A DNA stretch of 64,000 nucleotides, taken from Pseudolabrys sp. (GTDB lineage: Bacteria; Pseudomonadota; Alphaproteobacteria; Rhizobiales; Xanthobacteraceae). Each line of letters starts with the position of its first letter. Position 1 is the first letter of the stretch. The position numbers and the translations under genes were made by a program. Location: the NCBI GenBank assembly GCA_022841665.1, contig JALHRB010000003.1:62001-126000 (forward strand), given 5' to 3'. The notes below the pieces were generated by a model that searched no databases, was not told the origin of the DNA, and saw only the letters and a program-made list of their open reading frames with translations. Shown piece by piece: positions 51,187-62,468 of the stretch.

Positions 51187-51486
51187 TTATTTGGCCTTGT
51201 CGATCTTGGTGAGGACGAACTGGCCGTTCACGTTGTCGGCGTCGAAGTTCACCTTGTCGCCAGCCTTCACCTTGGACAGCAGGCCTGCGTCCTTCACGGC
51301 GAAGACCATGGTCATGCCTTCGTCCATGTCGAACTTCTTGATCGGCCCGTGGCGGATGGTGATCTTGCTGGCCGAGGCGTCGACCTTGGTCACCGTGCCG
51401 TCGATGAGAGCCTGCGCGGTGGCGGTGTCCGGTGCTAAGGCGAGAGACAACACAAGCGCCAGCATTGCGACGATATTTTTCATCAT
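51187..51486 (-). CDS. CusF-like periplasmic copper-binding protein
   Basis: 99 residues with signal peptide (MLALVLSLALAPDTATA). The OB-fold core matches CusF: GTVTKVDASASKITIRHGPIKKF, GMTMVFAVKDAGLL, VKAGDKVNFDADNVNGQFVLTKI. The likely Cu(I) ligands are His in RHGPI and Met residues in MDEGMTM; the CusF tryptophan is not seen at the expected place. Two adjacent ATGs (51486, 51483); AGGAG fits either. Last gene of the copper run; rph follows 66 bases on. Confidence 0.88.
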   Translation of the reverse strand: MMKNIVAMLALVLSLALAPDTATAQALIDGTVTKVDASASKITIRHGPIKKFDMDEGMTMVFAVKDAGLLSKVKAGDKVNFDADNVNGQFVLTKIDKAK

Positions 51487-51508
51487 CTTCTCCTTTTTCT
51501 GTGCGGCA

Positions 51509-51973
51509 TTACTTCACGGTCGCGATGCCGTGCATGCCGGCTTCGTAGTGGCCGGGAATGAGACAAGCGAATTCAAACGTGCCCGACTTCGTGAACCGCC
51601 AGAGGATCTCCGTCTTCTGGCCCGGCTCCAAGCTCTTGGAGTTCGGCTCGTCGTGCTCCATGTGCGGAAATTTCCTCATCAACTCGGCATGCTTCTTGTT
51701 GTCCTGACCGCTGGCCAGGATGAACTCGTGCTTGACCTCCCCTTTGTTCTCAAGAACGAAGCGAATCTGTTCGCCCTTCTTGACGTCCACCCGGTTCGGT
51801 TCGAACTTCATCTCACCGTCCCTGTCCGTCATGATGACGGTGACGGTGCGTGCCGGTTTCTTCGGATTGCCGGGCGCTCCCGCCGAGAATTTTTCGCCAT
51901 GGGCGTGTGTGGCGGACACGCTTGCTGCGCTTAAAAGCAACGCTGCGGCGATCGATAGTGCGACAGGTTTCAT
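51509..51973 (-). CDS. Exported cupredoxin (plastocyanin/azurin family)
   Basis: 154 residues with signal peptide (VALSIAAALLLSAASVSATHA). Type-1 copper ligands are visible: His in EVKHEF, then Cys, His and Met in FACLIPGHYEAGM. A long loop GQDNKKHAELMRKFPHMEHDEP precedes the last strands. Such proteins shuttle or store copper next to multicopper oxidases. GAGGAG upstream of the ATG at 51973. It is 11 bases from the oxidase gene. Confidence 0.92.
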   Translation of the reverse strand: MKPVALSIAAALLLSAASVSATHAHGEKFSAGAPGNPKKPARTVTVIMTDRDGEMKFEPNRVDVKKGEQIRFVLENKGEVKHEFILASGQDNKKHAELMRKFPHMEHDEPNSKSLEPGQKTEILWRFTKSGTFEFACLIPGHYEAGMHGIATVK

Positions 51974-51984
51974 GTCTTTGCTCC

Positions 51985-53367
51985 TCAATGGTTGCTGTGG
52001 CTTTTCGATCCCGGCTTCACGACCGAGAATTCTACGTTGCCGGGCTTGGCAGGGACGCCGCTGCGGCGCGGCGCGTCCTGCGCGTTTCCCTTGAACTCGT
52101 AGGCGATGGTGCCCGGCGGGTGCTTGTACGGACCGGGATCCTTGTAATCGTCACGCGCCAGCCCCTCGCGCACCTTCACCACCGAGAACATCCCGCCCAT
52201 TTCGAGCGGGCCGAACTGGCCAAAGCCGGTCATCATCGGCAGCGTGTTGTCCGGCATCGGCATTTCCATCGAACCCATTTCGGCCATGCCGGCCGAGCCC
52301 ATCGGCATGTAGTCCGGCAAGAGTTTGCGGATCGATTTGGTGAGGTCCTTCTGCGGCGTGCCGATGAAGGTCTTCACGTCATGACCCATGGCGTTCATGG
52401 TGTGATGCGACTTGTGGCAATGGATCGCCCAGTCGCCCGGCTCGTCGGCCACAAACTCGATGGCGCGCATGCCGCCGACCGGAATATCGGTGGTGACTTC
52501 CGGCCAGCGCGCGCTCTCGCGCACCCAGCCGCCGTCGGTGCCGGTCACCTCGAAATGAGGCCCGTGCATGTGGATCGGATGGTTGGTCATCGTGAGGTTG
52601 CCGATGCGGATTCGCACGCGGTCGCCGCGCCGCACCACCAGCGGATCGATGCCCGGGAAGACGCGCGTATTCCAGGTCCACAGATTGAAGTCGGTCATGG
52701 TCATGATCTTCGGCAGCGACGTGCCGGGATCGATGTCATAGCTGCTCATGAGGAAGACGAAGTCGCGGTCAACGCGGTGCAAACTGGGATCGCGGGGATG
52801 CACGACGAAGAAGCCCATCATGCCCATCGCCATCTGCACCATCTCGTCGGCGTGCGGGTGGTACATGAACGTGCCGCTGCGCTTGAGTACGAACTCGTAG
52901 ACGAAAGTCTGTCCCGGCTTGATGTGCGGCTGCGTAAGCCCGCCGACGCCGTCCATGCCGTTCGGCAACAGTATGCCGTGCCAGTGCACGGTGGTGTGCT
53001 CTGGCAGTTTGTTGGTGACGAAGATGCGCACCTTATCGCCTTCGACGCATTCGATGGTCGGGCCTGGCGACTGGCCGTTATAGCCCCACAGGCGCGCGGT
53101 CATGCCGGGCGCCAGCTCGCGCTGCACGGGCTCGGCGACCAGGTGAAACTCCTTCCAGTCGCCGTTCATGCGCCATGGCAGGGTCCAGCCGTTGAGCGTG
53201 ACGACCGGCTGGTAGGCGGGGCCGCCCGACGGCGCTAGCGGCGGCTGCATCGCCGGCGAGGTGACGATGACGGCCTCGGGCACGGAGGCTGCTTGCACGC
53301 GGCCACTAATGGCCGCCGCGCCGGCCAGCAGCGCCGATGAGCCGATGAGATTGCGTCGCGAGATCAT
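51985..53367 (-). CDS. Multicopper oxidase, CopA/CueO type, Tat-exported
   Basis: 460 residues. Twin-arginine leader (SRRNLIGSSALLAGAAA). All four copper motifs are intact: HWHG (128-131), HPH (170-172), HPIHMH (263-268) and HCHKSHHTMNAM (316-327, with the axial Met). A Met-rich segment (YMPMGSAGMAEMGSMEMPMP) near the C-terminus suggests cuprous oxidase activity. The order of cupredoxin domains is as in two- or three-domain laccases. The ATG at 53367 follows GGAGAA. Sixteen bases from the TolC-type gene. Confidence 0.94.
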   Translation of the reverse strand: MISRRNLIGSSALLAGAAAISGRVQAASVPEAVIVTSPAMQPPLAPSGGPAYQPVVTLNGWTLPWRMNGDWKEFHLVAEPVQRELAPGMTARLWGYNGQSPGPTIECVEGDKVRIFVTNKLPEHTTVHWHGILLPNGMDGVGGLTQPHIKPGQTFVYEFVLKRSGTFMYHPHADEMVQMAMGMMGFFVVHPRDPSLHRVDRDFVFLMSSYDIDPGTSLPKIMTMTDFNLWTWNTRVFPGIDPLVVRRGDRVRIRIGNLTMTNHPIHMHGPHFEVTGTDGGWVRESARWPEVTTDIPVGGMRAIEFVADEPGDWAIHCHKSHHTMNAMGHDVKTFIGTPQKDLTKSIRKLLPDYMPMGSAGMAEMGSMEMPMPDNTLPMMTGFGQFGPLEMGGMFSVVKVREGLARDDYKDPGPYKHPPGTIAYEFKGNAQDAPRRSGVPAKPGNVEFSVVKPGSKSHSNH

Positions 53368-53383
53368 GATGGTTCTCCGATAT

Positions 53384-54862
53384 TCAATGTCCAGCGGGCT
53401 CGGCGGCGCCGCCGGCGGCCGTCGTGGCCGACGCTTGTTCGGTCGCGGCGCCCGCGCCACCGGCGATGGCCGATTGCAGATCGCCGCTAGCGATCCAGAA
53501 GTCGCGTAGCGCCTCGATGGCGGACGCGCGGGCGATGATCCGCTGCCGCGCTTCGGTCAGCAGCGCGAAGACGTCCACCTGCATCGCGCCATAGCGCAAC
53601 ATCATCTCTTCGGAGATGGTGTTGCGCAGCGGCAGCACCTCGCGCTGGTAGCGCGCGGCGACGTCGTAGCTGGAGCGGTAGTTGCGGTAGGCCTCGCGCG
53701 CTTCCGAACGGGCATTGACCGCCTTCTGTGCGAGGCGGTTGACGGCCTGCACGTAGATCTGTTCGGCCTCGCGTACACGCGCTTCGCCGAAATCGAAGAG
53801 CGGTACCTGTAATGTCAGCTCAAAGCCGCTGTCGTGCGAGTGCTCACCCGTCGCGCGTTCCTCCTTCCGCTTGTCGATGAAATCGCCTTCAATCACGTTG
53901 ATGAAACGCGTGGCCGTGGTGAGACCGTAGGATTTCGCGAGCGAGTCGAGTTCGCTCTGGGCGATCTTGAGATCGACGCGGCTTTTAAGCGCTTCTTCTT
54001 CGACGGCTTTCATCGCGGGCAGGCGGTTCGGTAGCGAGGGCAGACGTGCCGGCAGCTTGAACGCGAGGTCCTTGCCGGAAAGGCCGAGCGCCCGGATCAG
54101 CCGTTCGCGTTCGGAAGTGGCGCGCTGCCGTGCCCTTGTGAGTTCGGTCGAGAGGTCGGCGTGAAGCAATTGCTGACGCGACTGATCGAGCTTGCTCATC
54201 GCGCCGCTCTCACCCATGCGCTTGGCGAGTTGCGCGGTGGTCTGCGACGCCTCGTTCGCCTGCGTGAGCAGGCGGACCTGTTGGTGCGCGGCGACTGCGC
54301 GATAAAACGAACGCCGGGTCTCGGCTGCGACGCGCAATGTCTCGAGCGCTGCCGCAAACTGGGCGCGGCGGAAACGGTCCGTGGCGATTTCCGCGCGCGT
54401 CGGTAGCGTCAGCAGCGCCAGGATGTTGCCGGCGATCTGGCGCTCGATTTCGATCTCTGCCGCGCCTGTGATCCGCGAGACCGAAATCGACGGGCTCGGC
54501 GGCAGCGACTGCTGCACACGGACCGCCTCCGCAATGCCGAGCTCGTTATAGGCCGCCTGCAGACCGCGGTTGTTGAGCAGTGCGATCTGCACGGCCGAAT
54601 CGGCGGTCAACGGCCGTTTGAGCAGGCGATCGACCCTCTCCCGCGCGGCCTCGGCATCGTCTTCGCTGCGGATGGCGGTCACATCCTTGCGCAAATGCTG
54701 CGCAGCAATTTCGGCCGGCACGCTCATGCCACCATCGGGCGAGAGCGCCGCACAGCCCGGCAGCAGCAGCGTGGCTGCCAGCAGGGCGGCGCGGTTTACA
54801 GGACGCCATAGCTTTGGCTGCCGCCAGGGAGCGGCCAGCCACGCACAAAGTCGGGCGGACAT
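53384..54862 (-). CDS. TolC-family outer-membrane lipoprotein
   Basis: 492 residues. Lipobox LPGC (Cys37) and two repeats of long helical hairpins, typical for outer-membrane efflux factors of the CusC/CzcC sort (LTADSAVQIALLNNRGLQAAYNELGIAEA; FELTLQVPLFDFGEARVREAE). It ends with an Ala/Thr-rich tail. No RND pump or membrane-fusion partner is nearby. GAGGAA precedes the ATG at 54862. It is upstream of the copper oxidase and surely co-transcribed. Confidence 0.92.
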   Translation of the reverse strand: MSARLCAWLAAPWRQPKLWRPVNRAALLAATLLLPGCAALSPDGGMSVPAEIAAQHLRKDVTAIRSEDDAEAARERVDRLLKRPLTADSAVQIALLNNRGLQAAYNELGIAEAVRVQQSLPPSPSISVSRITGAAEIEIERQIAGNILALLTLPTRAEIATDRFRRAQFAAALETLRVAAETRRSFYRAVAAHQQVRLLTQANEASQTTAQLAKRMGESGAMSKLDQSRQQLLHADLSTELTRARQRATSERERLIRALGLSGKDLAFKLPARLPSLPNRLPAMKAVEEEALKSRVDLKIAQSELDSLAKSYGLTTATRFINVIEGDFIDKRKEERATGEHSHDSGFELTLQVPLFDFGEARVREAEQIYVQAVNRLAQKAVNARSEAREAYRNYRSSYDVAARYQREVLPLRNTISEEMMLRYGAMQVDVFALLTEARQRIIARASAIEALRDFWIASGDLQSAIAGGAGAATEQASATTAAGGAAEPAGH

Positions 54863-54929
54863 CGAAGTTCCTCATCCGTCGATTGATGACGTGCGCGCGC
54901 AGCGGCTCACGCCGCGGCAGCGCCGTTGC

Positions 54930-55343
54930 TCAAAGGGACGAGAGGGCTCGTGGAGGGCGGTCGATAGGGCCGGCGCTATGTCCGAACAGGCTCGGCATCG
55001 CCGGAAGCGCAACCGTTGACGTCTCTACAGGCTGAACCGCCGCGACGCCGAAAGCTGGCGGCGCGGTGGCGGTCACGCAGAACAAGCCGCAGCATTGGCC
55101 GGGAGTGCCATGATCGTCGTCGGCCGGGCCGGACTTCTCGGGGCTGGACTTATGGTGGCCGGTGCCATCCTGATGGGCGCGGCTGTCGCTCGTGCCGTGA
55201 TGGTCGTCGGTCAAGGTCAGGCAATGGGCCGGCACGGCGCTAAAGGCAAAGGCGGACACGGGCGCCAGCAGGCAGAGCGCATACAGGACGGCCAGGAGAG
55301 CCGCCGTTCGCCGTCGCCATCGGCTGGTTAACAGAACGAACAT
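54930..55343 (-). CDS. His/Cys-rich exported protein at the head of the copper cluster
   Basis: 137 residues. Hydrophobic leader ([23 protein letters not shown]), a His/Asp-rich middle ([20 protein letters not shown]) and a Cys cluster GQCCGLFC. It resembles DUF2946-like proteins often found in metal-resistance operons; metal binding is inferred from composition. First gene of the run 55343 to 51187. Confidence 0.72.
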   Translation of the reverse strand: MFVLLTSRWRRRTAALLAVLYALCLLAPVSAFAFSAVPAHCLTLTDDHHGTSDSRAHQDGTGHHKSSPEKSGPADDDHGTPGQCCGLFCVTATAPPAFGVAAVQPVETSTVALPAMPSLFGHSAGPIDRPPRALSSL

Positions 55344-55449
55344 ACCGGTCGAAACGCCCTACGAAGCCGTAGCCCTGGCACTCGCTACCGCAACAAAATG
55401 GCATTGTTGTGCGCGGCCAGGCAAGGGCAGCTTGAACAAGAGAGCCGCA

Positions 55450-56571
55450 ATGGTCAATTCTGGGGCTGGATCAGGAGGGAAAGCTTTGGCGTCCCACGAT
55501 ATTCCGATCGGATCGTCGCCGGCAAGCCTCGCCGCGCTCAACGAGCGCTCGCGCGAGATTTTCCGGCAGATCGTCGAGAGCTATCTCACCACCGGCGAGC
55601 CGGTCGGCTCGCGCAATCTGTCGCGCATCCTGCCGATCTCGCTGTCGCCGGCCTCGGTGCGCAACGTGATGTCGGACCTGGAGCAGGCCGGGCTGATCTA
55701 TGCGCCGCACACCTCGGCCGGCCGGCTGCCGACCGAACTGGGACTGCGCTTCTTCGTCGACGCGCTGATGCAGGTCGGCGATCTCGCCGAGCAGGACCGC
55801 CGCGCCATCGAGGCGCAGGTGGCCGGCACCGGCTCCGGCAAGTCGGTGGAAGCGGTGCTCACCGAAGCCTCGCAGATGCTGTCCGGCCTCACGCGCTCGG
55901 CCGGCGTCGTGCTCACCGCCAAGCAGAACGCGCGGCTCAAGCACATCGAGTTCGTGCGGCTGGAGCCGGAGCGGGCGCTCGCCGTGCTGGTCGGCGAGGA
56001 TGGCCAGGTCGAGAACCGCGTGCTGCCTGTGCCGTCGGGCCTGCCGACCTCGTCGCTGGTCGAGGCCGGCAATTTCCTGAACGCGCGCCTGCGCGGCAAG
56101 ACCTTGGCCGACTTGCGCTCCGAGATCGAGAAGGCGGTGGCGGAAGGCCAGGCCGAGCTCGATCAGCTCACACAGAAGATCATCGCCACCGGACTGGCGA
56201 GCTGGTCGGGCGGCGAGAGCGACGACCGCCAGCTCATCGTGCGCGGCCACGCCAACCTGCTCGAAGACCTGCATGCGATGGACGACCTGGAGCGGGTGCG
56301 CTCGTTGTTCGACGCGCTCGAGACCAAGCGCGGGGTGATCGATCTGCTCGGCCGCGCCGAGCGGGCGGAGGGCGTGCGCATCTTCATCGGCTCGGAAAAC
56401 AAGCTGTTTTCGCTGTCCGGTTCCTCGACCATTGTGGCGCCCTACCGCGACAGCAAGGGCCGTATCGTCGGCGTCATCGGCGTGATCGGCCCGACCCGCC
56501 TCAACTACGCCCGCGTGATCCCCATGGTCGACTACACCGCCCGGGTGGTCAGCCGGCTCCTGTCGTCTTGA
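55450..56571 (+). CDS. hrcA: Heat-inducible transcription repressor HrcA
   Basis: 373 residues from the ATG at 55450 (a TTG at 55432 is an alternative). Winged helix: [27 protein letters not shown] and [32 protein letters not shown] (in parts), then the dimerisation and GAF-like domain. HrcA represses groESL through CIRCE in this group; no CIRCE copy is found in this window. grpE follows with 64 bases between. Confidence 0.96.
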   Translation: MVNSGAGSGGKALASHDIPIGSSPASLAALNERSREIFRQIVESYLTTGEPVGSRNLSRILPISLSPASVRNVMSDLEQAGLIYAPHTSAGRLPTELGLRFFVDALMQVGDLAEQDRRAIEAQVAGTGSGKSVEAVLTEASQMLSGLTRSAGVVLTAKQNARLKHIEFVRLEPERALAVLVGEDGQVENRVLPVPSGLPTSSLVEAGNFLNARLRGKTLADLRSEIEKAVAEGQAELDQLTQKIIATGLASWSGGESDDRQLIVRGHANLLEDLHAMDDLERVRSLFDALETKRGVIDLLGRAERAEGVRIFIGSENKLFSLSGSSTIVAPYRDSKGRIVGVIGVIGPTRLNYARVIPMVDYTARVVSRLLSS

Positions 56572-56635
56572 TTTTTCCGGCCTCAGGCCTGATATGCCGG
56601 GCATCCGGAACAGCTTTGCAGGTGGATCGAGCCCG

Positions 56636-57232
56636 ATGACGGACACGCGCCAGACCGAAACCGTAGACGACGCGACCGAGGCCAAGGCCGCGAAGCCTGA
56701 GGCCGCGGTCGCCGGCGAGCAGCCCGATCCCTTGGCGGCCGCCCAGCGCGAAGCCGCCGACTACAAAGACAGGGTGCTGCGGACGCTCGCCGAGATGGAG
56801 AACCTGCGCCGGCGCACCGAGCGCGAGGTCGCCGACGCGCGCACCTACGGCATCGCCGGCTTCGCCCGCGATGTGCTTGCGGTTGCCGACAACATGCACC
56901 GCGCGCTGGAGACCATCGACCCCGGCTTGCGCGAACAGGCCGATCCGAAACTGAAGGCGCTGATCGAAGGCGTCGAGCTCACCGAGCGCGAGCTGCTCAA
57001 GAGCCTGGAGAAGAACGGCGTGCGCAAGTTCTCGCCGCAGGGCGAGAAGTTCGATCCGAACTTTCATCAGGCCATGTATGAAGTTCCCACGACCGATGTG
57101 CCCCCCGGGCATGTCGCGCAGGTGATCCAGGCCGGCTACATGATCGGCGAGCGCATGCTGCGCCCCGCGCTGGTCGGCGTCGCCAAGGCCGCGCCGAAGC
57201 CGGCCTCCAACGACAATCCGCCCGCCAACTGA
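56636..57232 (+). CDS. grpE: Nucleotide exchange factor GrpE
   Basis: 198 residues. Long N-terminal coiled coil ([32 protein letters not shown]) and C-terminal beta domain ([43 protein letters not shown]). It releases ADP from DnaK. An acidic, disordered leader and a short Asn/Pro tail are species-specific. Downstream is an oppositely oriented gene before dnaK. Confidence 0.96.
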   Translation: MTDTRQTETVDDATEAKAAKPEAAVAGEQPDPLAAAQREAADYKDRVLRTLAEMENLRRRTEREVADARTYGIAGFARDVLAVADNMHRALETIDPGLREQADPKLKALIEGVELTERELLKSLEKNGVRKFSPQGEKFDPNFHQAMYEVPTTDVPPGHVAQVIQAGYMIGERMLRPALVGVAKAAPKPASNDNPPAN

Positions 57233-57235
57233 TCG

Positions 57236-58168
57236 CTACTTCACTTCGATGCCGTCGCGCACGGCGCGGAAGCGCGGGAACATGCCGTCCCAGGCGTCCT
57301 CGCGGCTGCCTGCCACCACGCGCAAGAAGCCGCCGCCGCCAAAGCGCACCCACTGCACCAGCGAGATCGGCTGGCCGGCGAGGTTCTTGGCGGACGCGCG
57401 GATCTCGTAGCCGGGCGACCCGGCGATCCGCATCGGCTCGGCCGAGCGCACGGCCAGCTCGCGCAGCGGCGACGCGTTCAACAGGTCGCGCGCGAAACGG
57501 CCGCGTTCGCCGGCGTCGGCCGGTCCGCCGCGGCCGATCGAGACGATCACGAAAGGCTGCTTCTGGAGGTCGTCGTCCGGCCCTTCTGTGAGCACGACGC
57601 CGCCGGTCGGCAGCGCCTGCATGACGCGGAATCCGGCGAGTTCGCTCACCTTGAACGGCAGCAGGCCCAACTGCTCCTCGATCGGCGTCGGGCGGAAGGT
57701 GACGCTGGCGAGCACCTTGCGCACCAGCGCATCGGTGTAGACCGTACGCGCCGCGTCCGGCACCTCGACATTGATCAATGTGGTCAGGTCTTGCACCGGG
57801 CCGGCGGCCGCCTTGGCCAGCAGGTGCCACTTTTGCACAGGCACGCCGTCCTTCTGGCCGCGGCCGGTGACCAGAATGCCGGTGCCGCTGTTGAAGGCGA
57901 AGGTCTCGCGCTTGAGGTTTTCGATGCCCGGCTGGTTCGGCGCCAAGGTCGCCGCCTCGAGCGCCTCATAGGCGCCGTCCGGCAGGTCGAGGATGGTGAT
58001 CTTCACCTTGTGCTCCGCGTCCTCGAAGCCGGGAAAGCCGGTGGCGAGCTTGGCCCCGGCGGGCGGCTCCAGACCGATGCGCATGCCGGGCGGATAGACC
58101 GGCTCGGCGGCGGCCGCGCTCGCCAAGCCGGTCCAGACCGTCAGGATAAGCAACAACCGGCACAGCAT
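57236..58168 (-). CDS. Exported protein of unknown function, between grpE and dnaK
   Basis: 310 residues. Signal peptide (LLLILTVWTGLASAAAA). The mature part carries two similar halves: MRIGLEPPAGAKLATGFPGFEDAEHKVKITILDLPDGAY and later FKVSELAGFRVMQALPTGGVVLTEGPDD, a duplicated-fold impression. Its C-terminus SREDAWDGMFPRFRAVRDGIEVK is reminiscent of proteins that end in a short amphipathic strand. No family name recognised. It is read against grpE and dnaK. Confidence 0.75.
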   Translation of the reverse strand: MLCRLLLILTVWTGLASAAAAEPVYPPGMRIGLEPPAGAKLATGFPGFEDAEHKVKITILDLPDGAYEALEAATLAPNQPGIENLKRETFAFNSGTGILVTGRGQKDGVPVQKWHLLAKAAAGPVQDLTTLINVEVPDAARTVYTDALVRKVLASVTFRPTPIEEQLGLLPFKVSELAGFRVMQALPTGGVVLTEGPDDDLQKQPFVIVSIGRGGPADAGERGRFARDLLNASPLRELAVRSAEPMRIAGSPGYEIRASAKNLAGQPISLVQWVRFGGGGFLRVVAGSREDAWDGMFPRFRAVRDGIEVK

Positions 58169-58298
58169 GGGCGCCTCGTTCGGTAATGTCCGCGGACTTG
58201 CCTAACCCGCCCTGCCGCAGTGCGGCAATGGTGGTGCTGCTGACGTAAACCATTCCGGCGCGGCCCGCCCGCCCGCTCGCGAATTCGTGAGGGGCTGC

Positions 58299-58329
58299 CT
58301 TGCGGCCTCCGGGGCCCCTCCTATATGAC
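58299..58329 (+). promoter_or_regulatory. RpoH-type heat-shock promoter of dnaK
   Basis: CTTG (58299-58302), 17-base spacer, CCTATATGAC (58320-58329). It matches the alphaproteobacterial heat-shock consensus CTTG-N17-CYTATNTNNG except for the last base. It lies about 130 bases before the dnaK ATG. Heat induction of dnaK is expected. Confidence 0.75.
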
Positions 58330-58462
58330 CGGTTGAGCCGCAAAACTGCGGTGAATCGCGTATCCAGGGGGCTGGATCAGGGGGTCTGCGGATGAGCCGC
58401 CGATACCCCATTTCGGGCGCCAAGCGGCCCGGCCGGCCTGCCGCAATTTGAGAGGAAAAACC

Positions 58463-60388
<1,926 letters not shown>

Positions 60389-60404
60389 CGGTCGGAGCTA
60401 AGGA

Positions 60405-60516
60405 AATGGTCCTCCTCCCGAGGAGACGTCAGGCCGTCTCGCAGGGTGGGAGCCGCAATGGAAACAACCTCGTCCTTCGAGACGCGCGTCGCGTTCCTGA
60501 GGACGAGGTTTTGTTT
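60405..60516. repeat. Palindromic repeat with intrinsic-terminator shape (family C)
   Basis: Two modules. Left: TCCTCCTCCCGAGGAG with GTCTCGCAGGGTGGGAG. Right: perfect stem AACCTCGTCCT (60466-60476) / AGGACGAGGTT (60500-60510) followed by TTGTTTA. The right part contains CTTCGAGACGC, typical for an abundant Bradyrhizobium-type repeat. It likely attenuates transcription between dnaK and dnaJ. Confidence 0.75.
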
Positions 60517-60531
60517 ATTCGGGGATAGCCG

Positions 60532-61683
60532 GTGTCGAAGCGCGACTACTACGAAGTATTGGGCGTCTCGCGGACCTGCACCGAGATCGAGCTGAAGGCC
60601 GCCTTCCGCAAACTCGCCATGCAGCATCACCCGGACCGCAACCCGGGCGACAACGAGTGCGAGCACAAGTTCAAGGAAATCAACGAGGCCTATGACGTCC
60701 TCAAGGACGGCGACAAGCGCGCGGCCTACGACCGTTTCGGTCACGCCGCCTTCGAGCAGGGCGGCATGGGTGGCGGGCACGGCTTCGGCGCCGACTTCGG
60801 CACCACCTTCTCCGACATCTTCGAAGGCATCTTCGGCATGGGCGGCAGCGCGCGCGGTGCGCGCGGCAGCGGCCGCGAGCGCGGCTCGGATCTCCGCTAC
60901 AACATGGAGATCACGCTGGAGGAAGCCTTCGAAGGCAAGACCGCGCAGGTGCGTATCCCGACCTCGGTCACTTGCGAAGTCTGCTCCGGCACCGGCGCCA
61001 AGGCGGGCACCAAGCCGAAGACCTGCGCCACCTGCGGCGGCGCCGGCAAGATCAGGCACGCGCAGGGCTTCTTCACGCTCGAGCGCACCTGCCCGGCCTG
61101 CCAGGGCCGCGGCCAGACCATCGACGATCCATGCAAGGATTGCGGCGGCGCCGGGCGCGTCATGCGCGAGCGCACGCTGTCGGTCAACATTCCGCCCGGC
61201 GTCGAGGACGGCACCCGCATCCGGCTCGCCGGCGAAGGCGAGGCGGGCTTGCGCGGCGGCCCGCCGGGCGACCTCTATATCTTCCTGTCGCTGGCGCCGC
61301 ACGAGTTCTTCCAGCGCGACGGCGCCGACCTCTATTGCCGGGTCCCCATCTCCATGGTGACCGCGGCCCTGGGCGGCGATTTCGAGGTGCCGGCGATCGA
61401 TGGCGGCAAGGCGCGGGTCAAAGTGCCGGCCGGCACCCAGGCCGGCCAGCGCTTCCGCCTGACCGGCAAGGGTATGCCGGTGCTCCGTTCGAAACAAACG
61501 GGGGATATGTACGTTCAAGTTTCGGTGGAAACGCCGCAGAAACTGAGCAAACGCCAACGCGAGCTTCTGGCCGAATTCGACAAGCTCTCCTCCGAGGATA
61601 CCCAGCCGGAATCGGCCGGGTTCTTCAGCCGGGTGCGGGAGTTTTTGGATGGACTGGGAAGTCGCAACAGCCATACCGAGTAG
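60532..61683 (+). CDS. dnaJ: Chaperone DnaJ (Hsp40)
   Basis: 383 residues from a GTG at 60532. J domain with HPD ([11 protein letters not shown]), Gly/Phe linker, four CxxCxGxG zinc motifs ([32 protein letters not shown]) and the C-terminal substrate domains. It stimulates the DnaK ATPase and delivers substrates. The first segment reads [10 protein letters not shown] where many homologues have A or D in place of C. Confidence 0.97.
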   Translation: MSKRDYYEVLGVSRTCTEIELKAAFRKLAMQHHPDRNPGDNECEHKFKEINEAYDVLKDGDKRAAYDRFGHAAFEQGGMGGGHGFGADFGTTFSDIFEGIFGMGGSARGARGSGRERGSDLRYNMEITLEEAFEGKTAQVRIPTSVTCEVCSGTGAKAGTKPKTCATCGGAGKIRHAQGFFTLERTCPACQGRGQTIDDPCKDCGGAGRVMRERTLSVNIPPGVEDGTRIRLAGEGEAGLRGGPPGDLYIFLSLAPHEFFQRDGADLYCRVPISMVTAALGGDFEVPAIDGGKARVKVPAGTQAGQRFRLTGKGMPVLRSKQTGDMYVQVSVETPQKLSKRQRELLAEFDKLSSEDTQPESAGFFSRVREFLDGLGSRNSHTE

Positions 61684-61753
61684 CCATCTTGACCCCCCGC
61701 CCGGCGCCCTTTACCGGTAAAGGTCGCAGGCCGGCCCCGTACGCGTGAAATCA

Positions 61754-62356
61754 ATGTCCTCGCCATCATTCATCCGCGTCGAAAAAAAGCCCCTGCGTCT
61801 CGACGACGAGATGCAGTTCATTCGCTCGTGGATCGAGAAGCCTTTGCGTACCGGCGCGGTGATGCCGTCGAGCAAGGCGCTGGCGCGCACCATGGCGCGC
61901 TACGTCGATCCTGATTCCAAGGGCCCGGTGATCGAGCTCGGCCCCGGCACCGGCCCGGTGACGGAGGCGCTGGTCAAACACGGCGTCGACCCGTCCCGGC
62001 TCGTCCTGGTCGAATTCAACCCCGACTTCTGCCGCCTGCTGCGCAACCGCTATCCGCAGGCGAAGGTCGTGCAAGGCGACGCCTACCGCCTGCGCCGCAT
62101 GCTCGCCGGTACGGTCGAGGAGCCGGCGGCCGCGGTCGTCTCCGGCCTGCCGCTGATGACCAAGCCGCTGCGCACGCGGCTGCGATTGATCGCCGACGCC
62201 ATGACGCTGCTCGGTCCCGGCGCGCCCTTCGTCCAGTTCACCTATGCCATGATGCCGCCGATCCCGAAGGAACTGTCGGGCATCACGGCGAAGGCGTCCG
62301 AGCTGATCTGGCTGAACATCCCGCCCGCGCGGGTGTGGGTCTATCGCGCGGCGTGA
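61754..62356 (+). CDS. PmtA-type phospholipid N-methyltransferase
   Basis: 200 residues; an in-frame GTG at 61745 is possible. SAM-binding VIELGPGTGPVTEALV, then VLVEFNPDFCRLLRNRYP, QGDAYRLRRML, VVSGLPLMTKPLRTRLRLI and ARVWVYRAA. These match the rhizobial/Bradyrhizobium PmtA group that methylates phosphatidylethanolamine towards phosphatidylcholine. A location just after dnaJ is common in Bradyrhizobium relatives. Confidence 0.88.
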   Translation: MSSPSFIRVEKKPLRLDDEMQFIRSWIEKPLRTGAVMPSSKALARTMARYVDPDSKGPVIELGPGTGPVTEALVKHGVDPSRLVLVEFNPDFCRLLRNRYPQAKVVQGDAYRLRRMLAGTVEEPAAAVVSGLPLMTKPLRTRLRLIADAMTLLGPGAPFVQFTYAMMPPIPKELSGITAKASELIWLNIPPARVWVYRAA

Positions 62357-62380
62357 CTGTCGCTTCATCGCCGCTCTTCG

Positions 62381-62452
62381 TCATGCCCGGGCTTGTCCCG
62401 GGCATCCACGTCTTTAGGGTAGGTAGCGGCGGCCGTCTGCGCTGCCATGACG
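62381..62452. repeat. Palindromic repeat, 'GCCCGGGCTTG' family
   Basis: CGTCATGCCCGGGCTTGTCC-CGGGCATCCACGTCTTT at the left and GCGCTGCCATGACGA at the right; a shorter relative of 3866-3982. Confidence 0.7.
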
Positions 62453-62468
62453 AATGGGACGACGCCCG

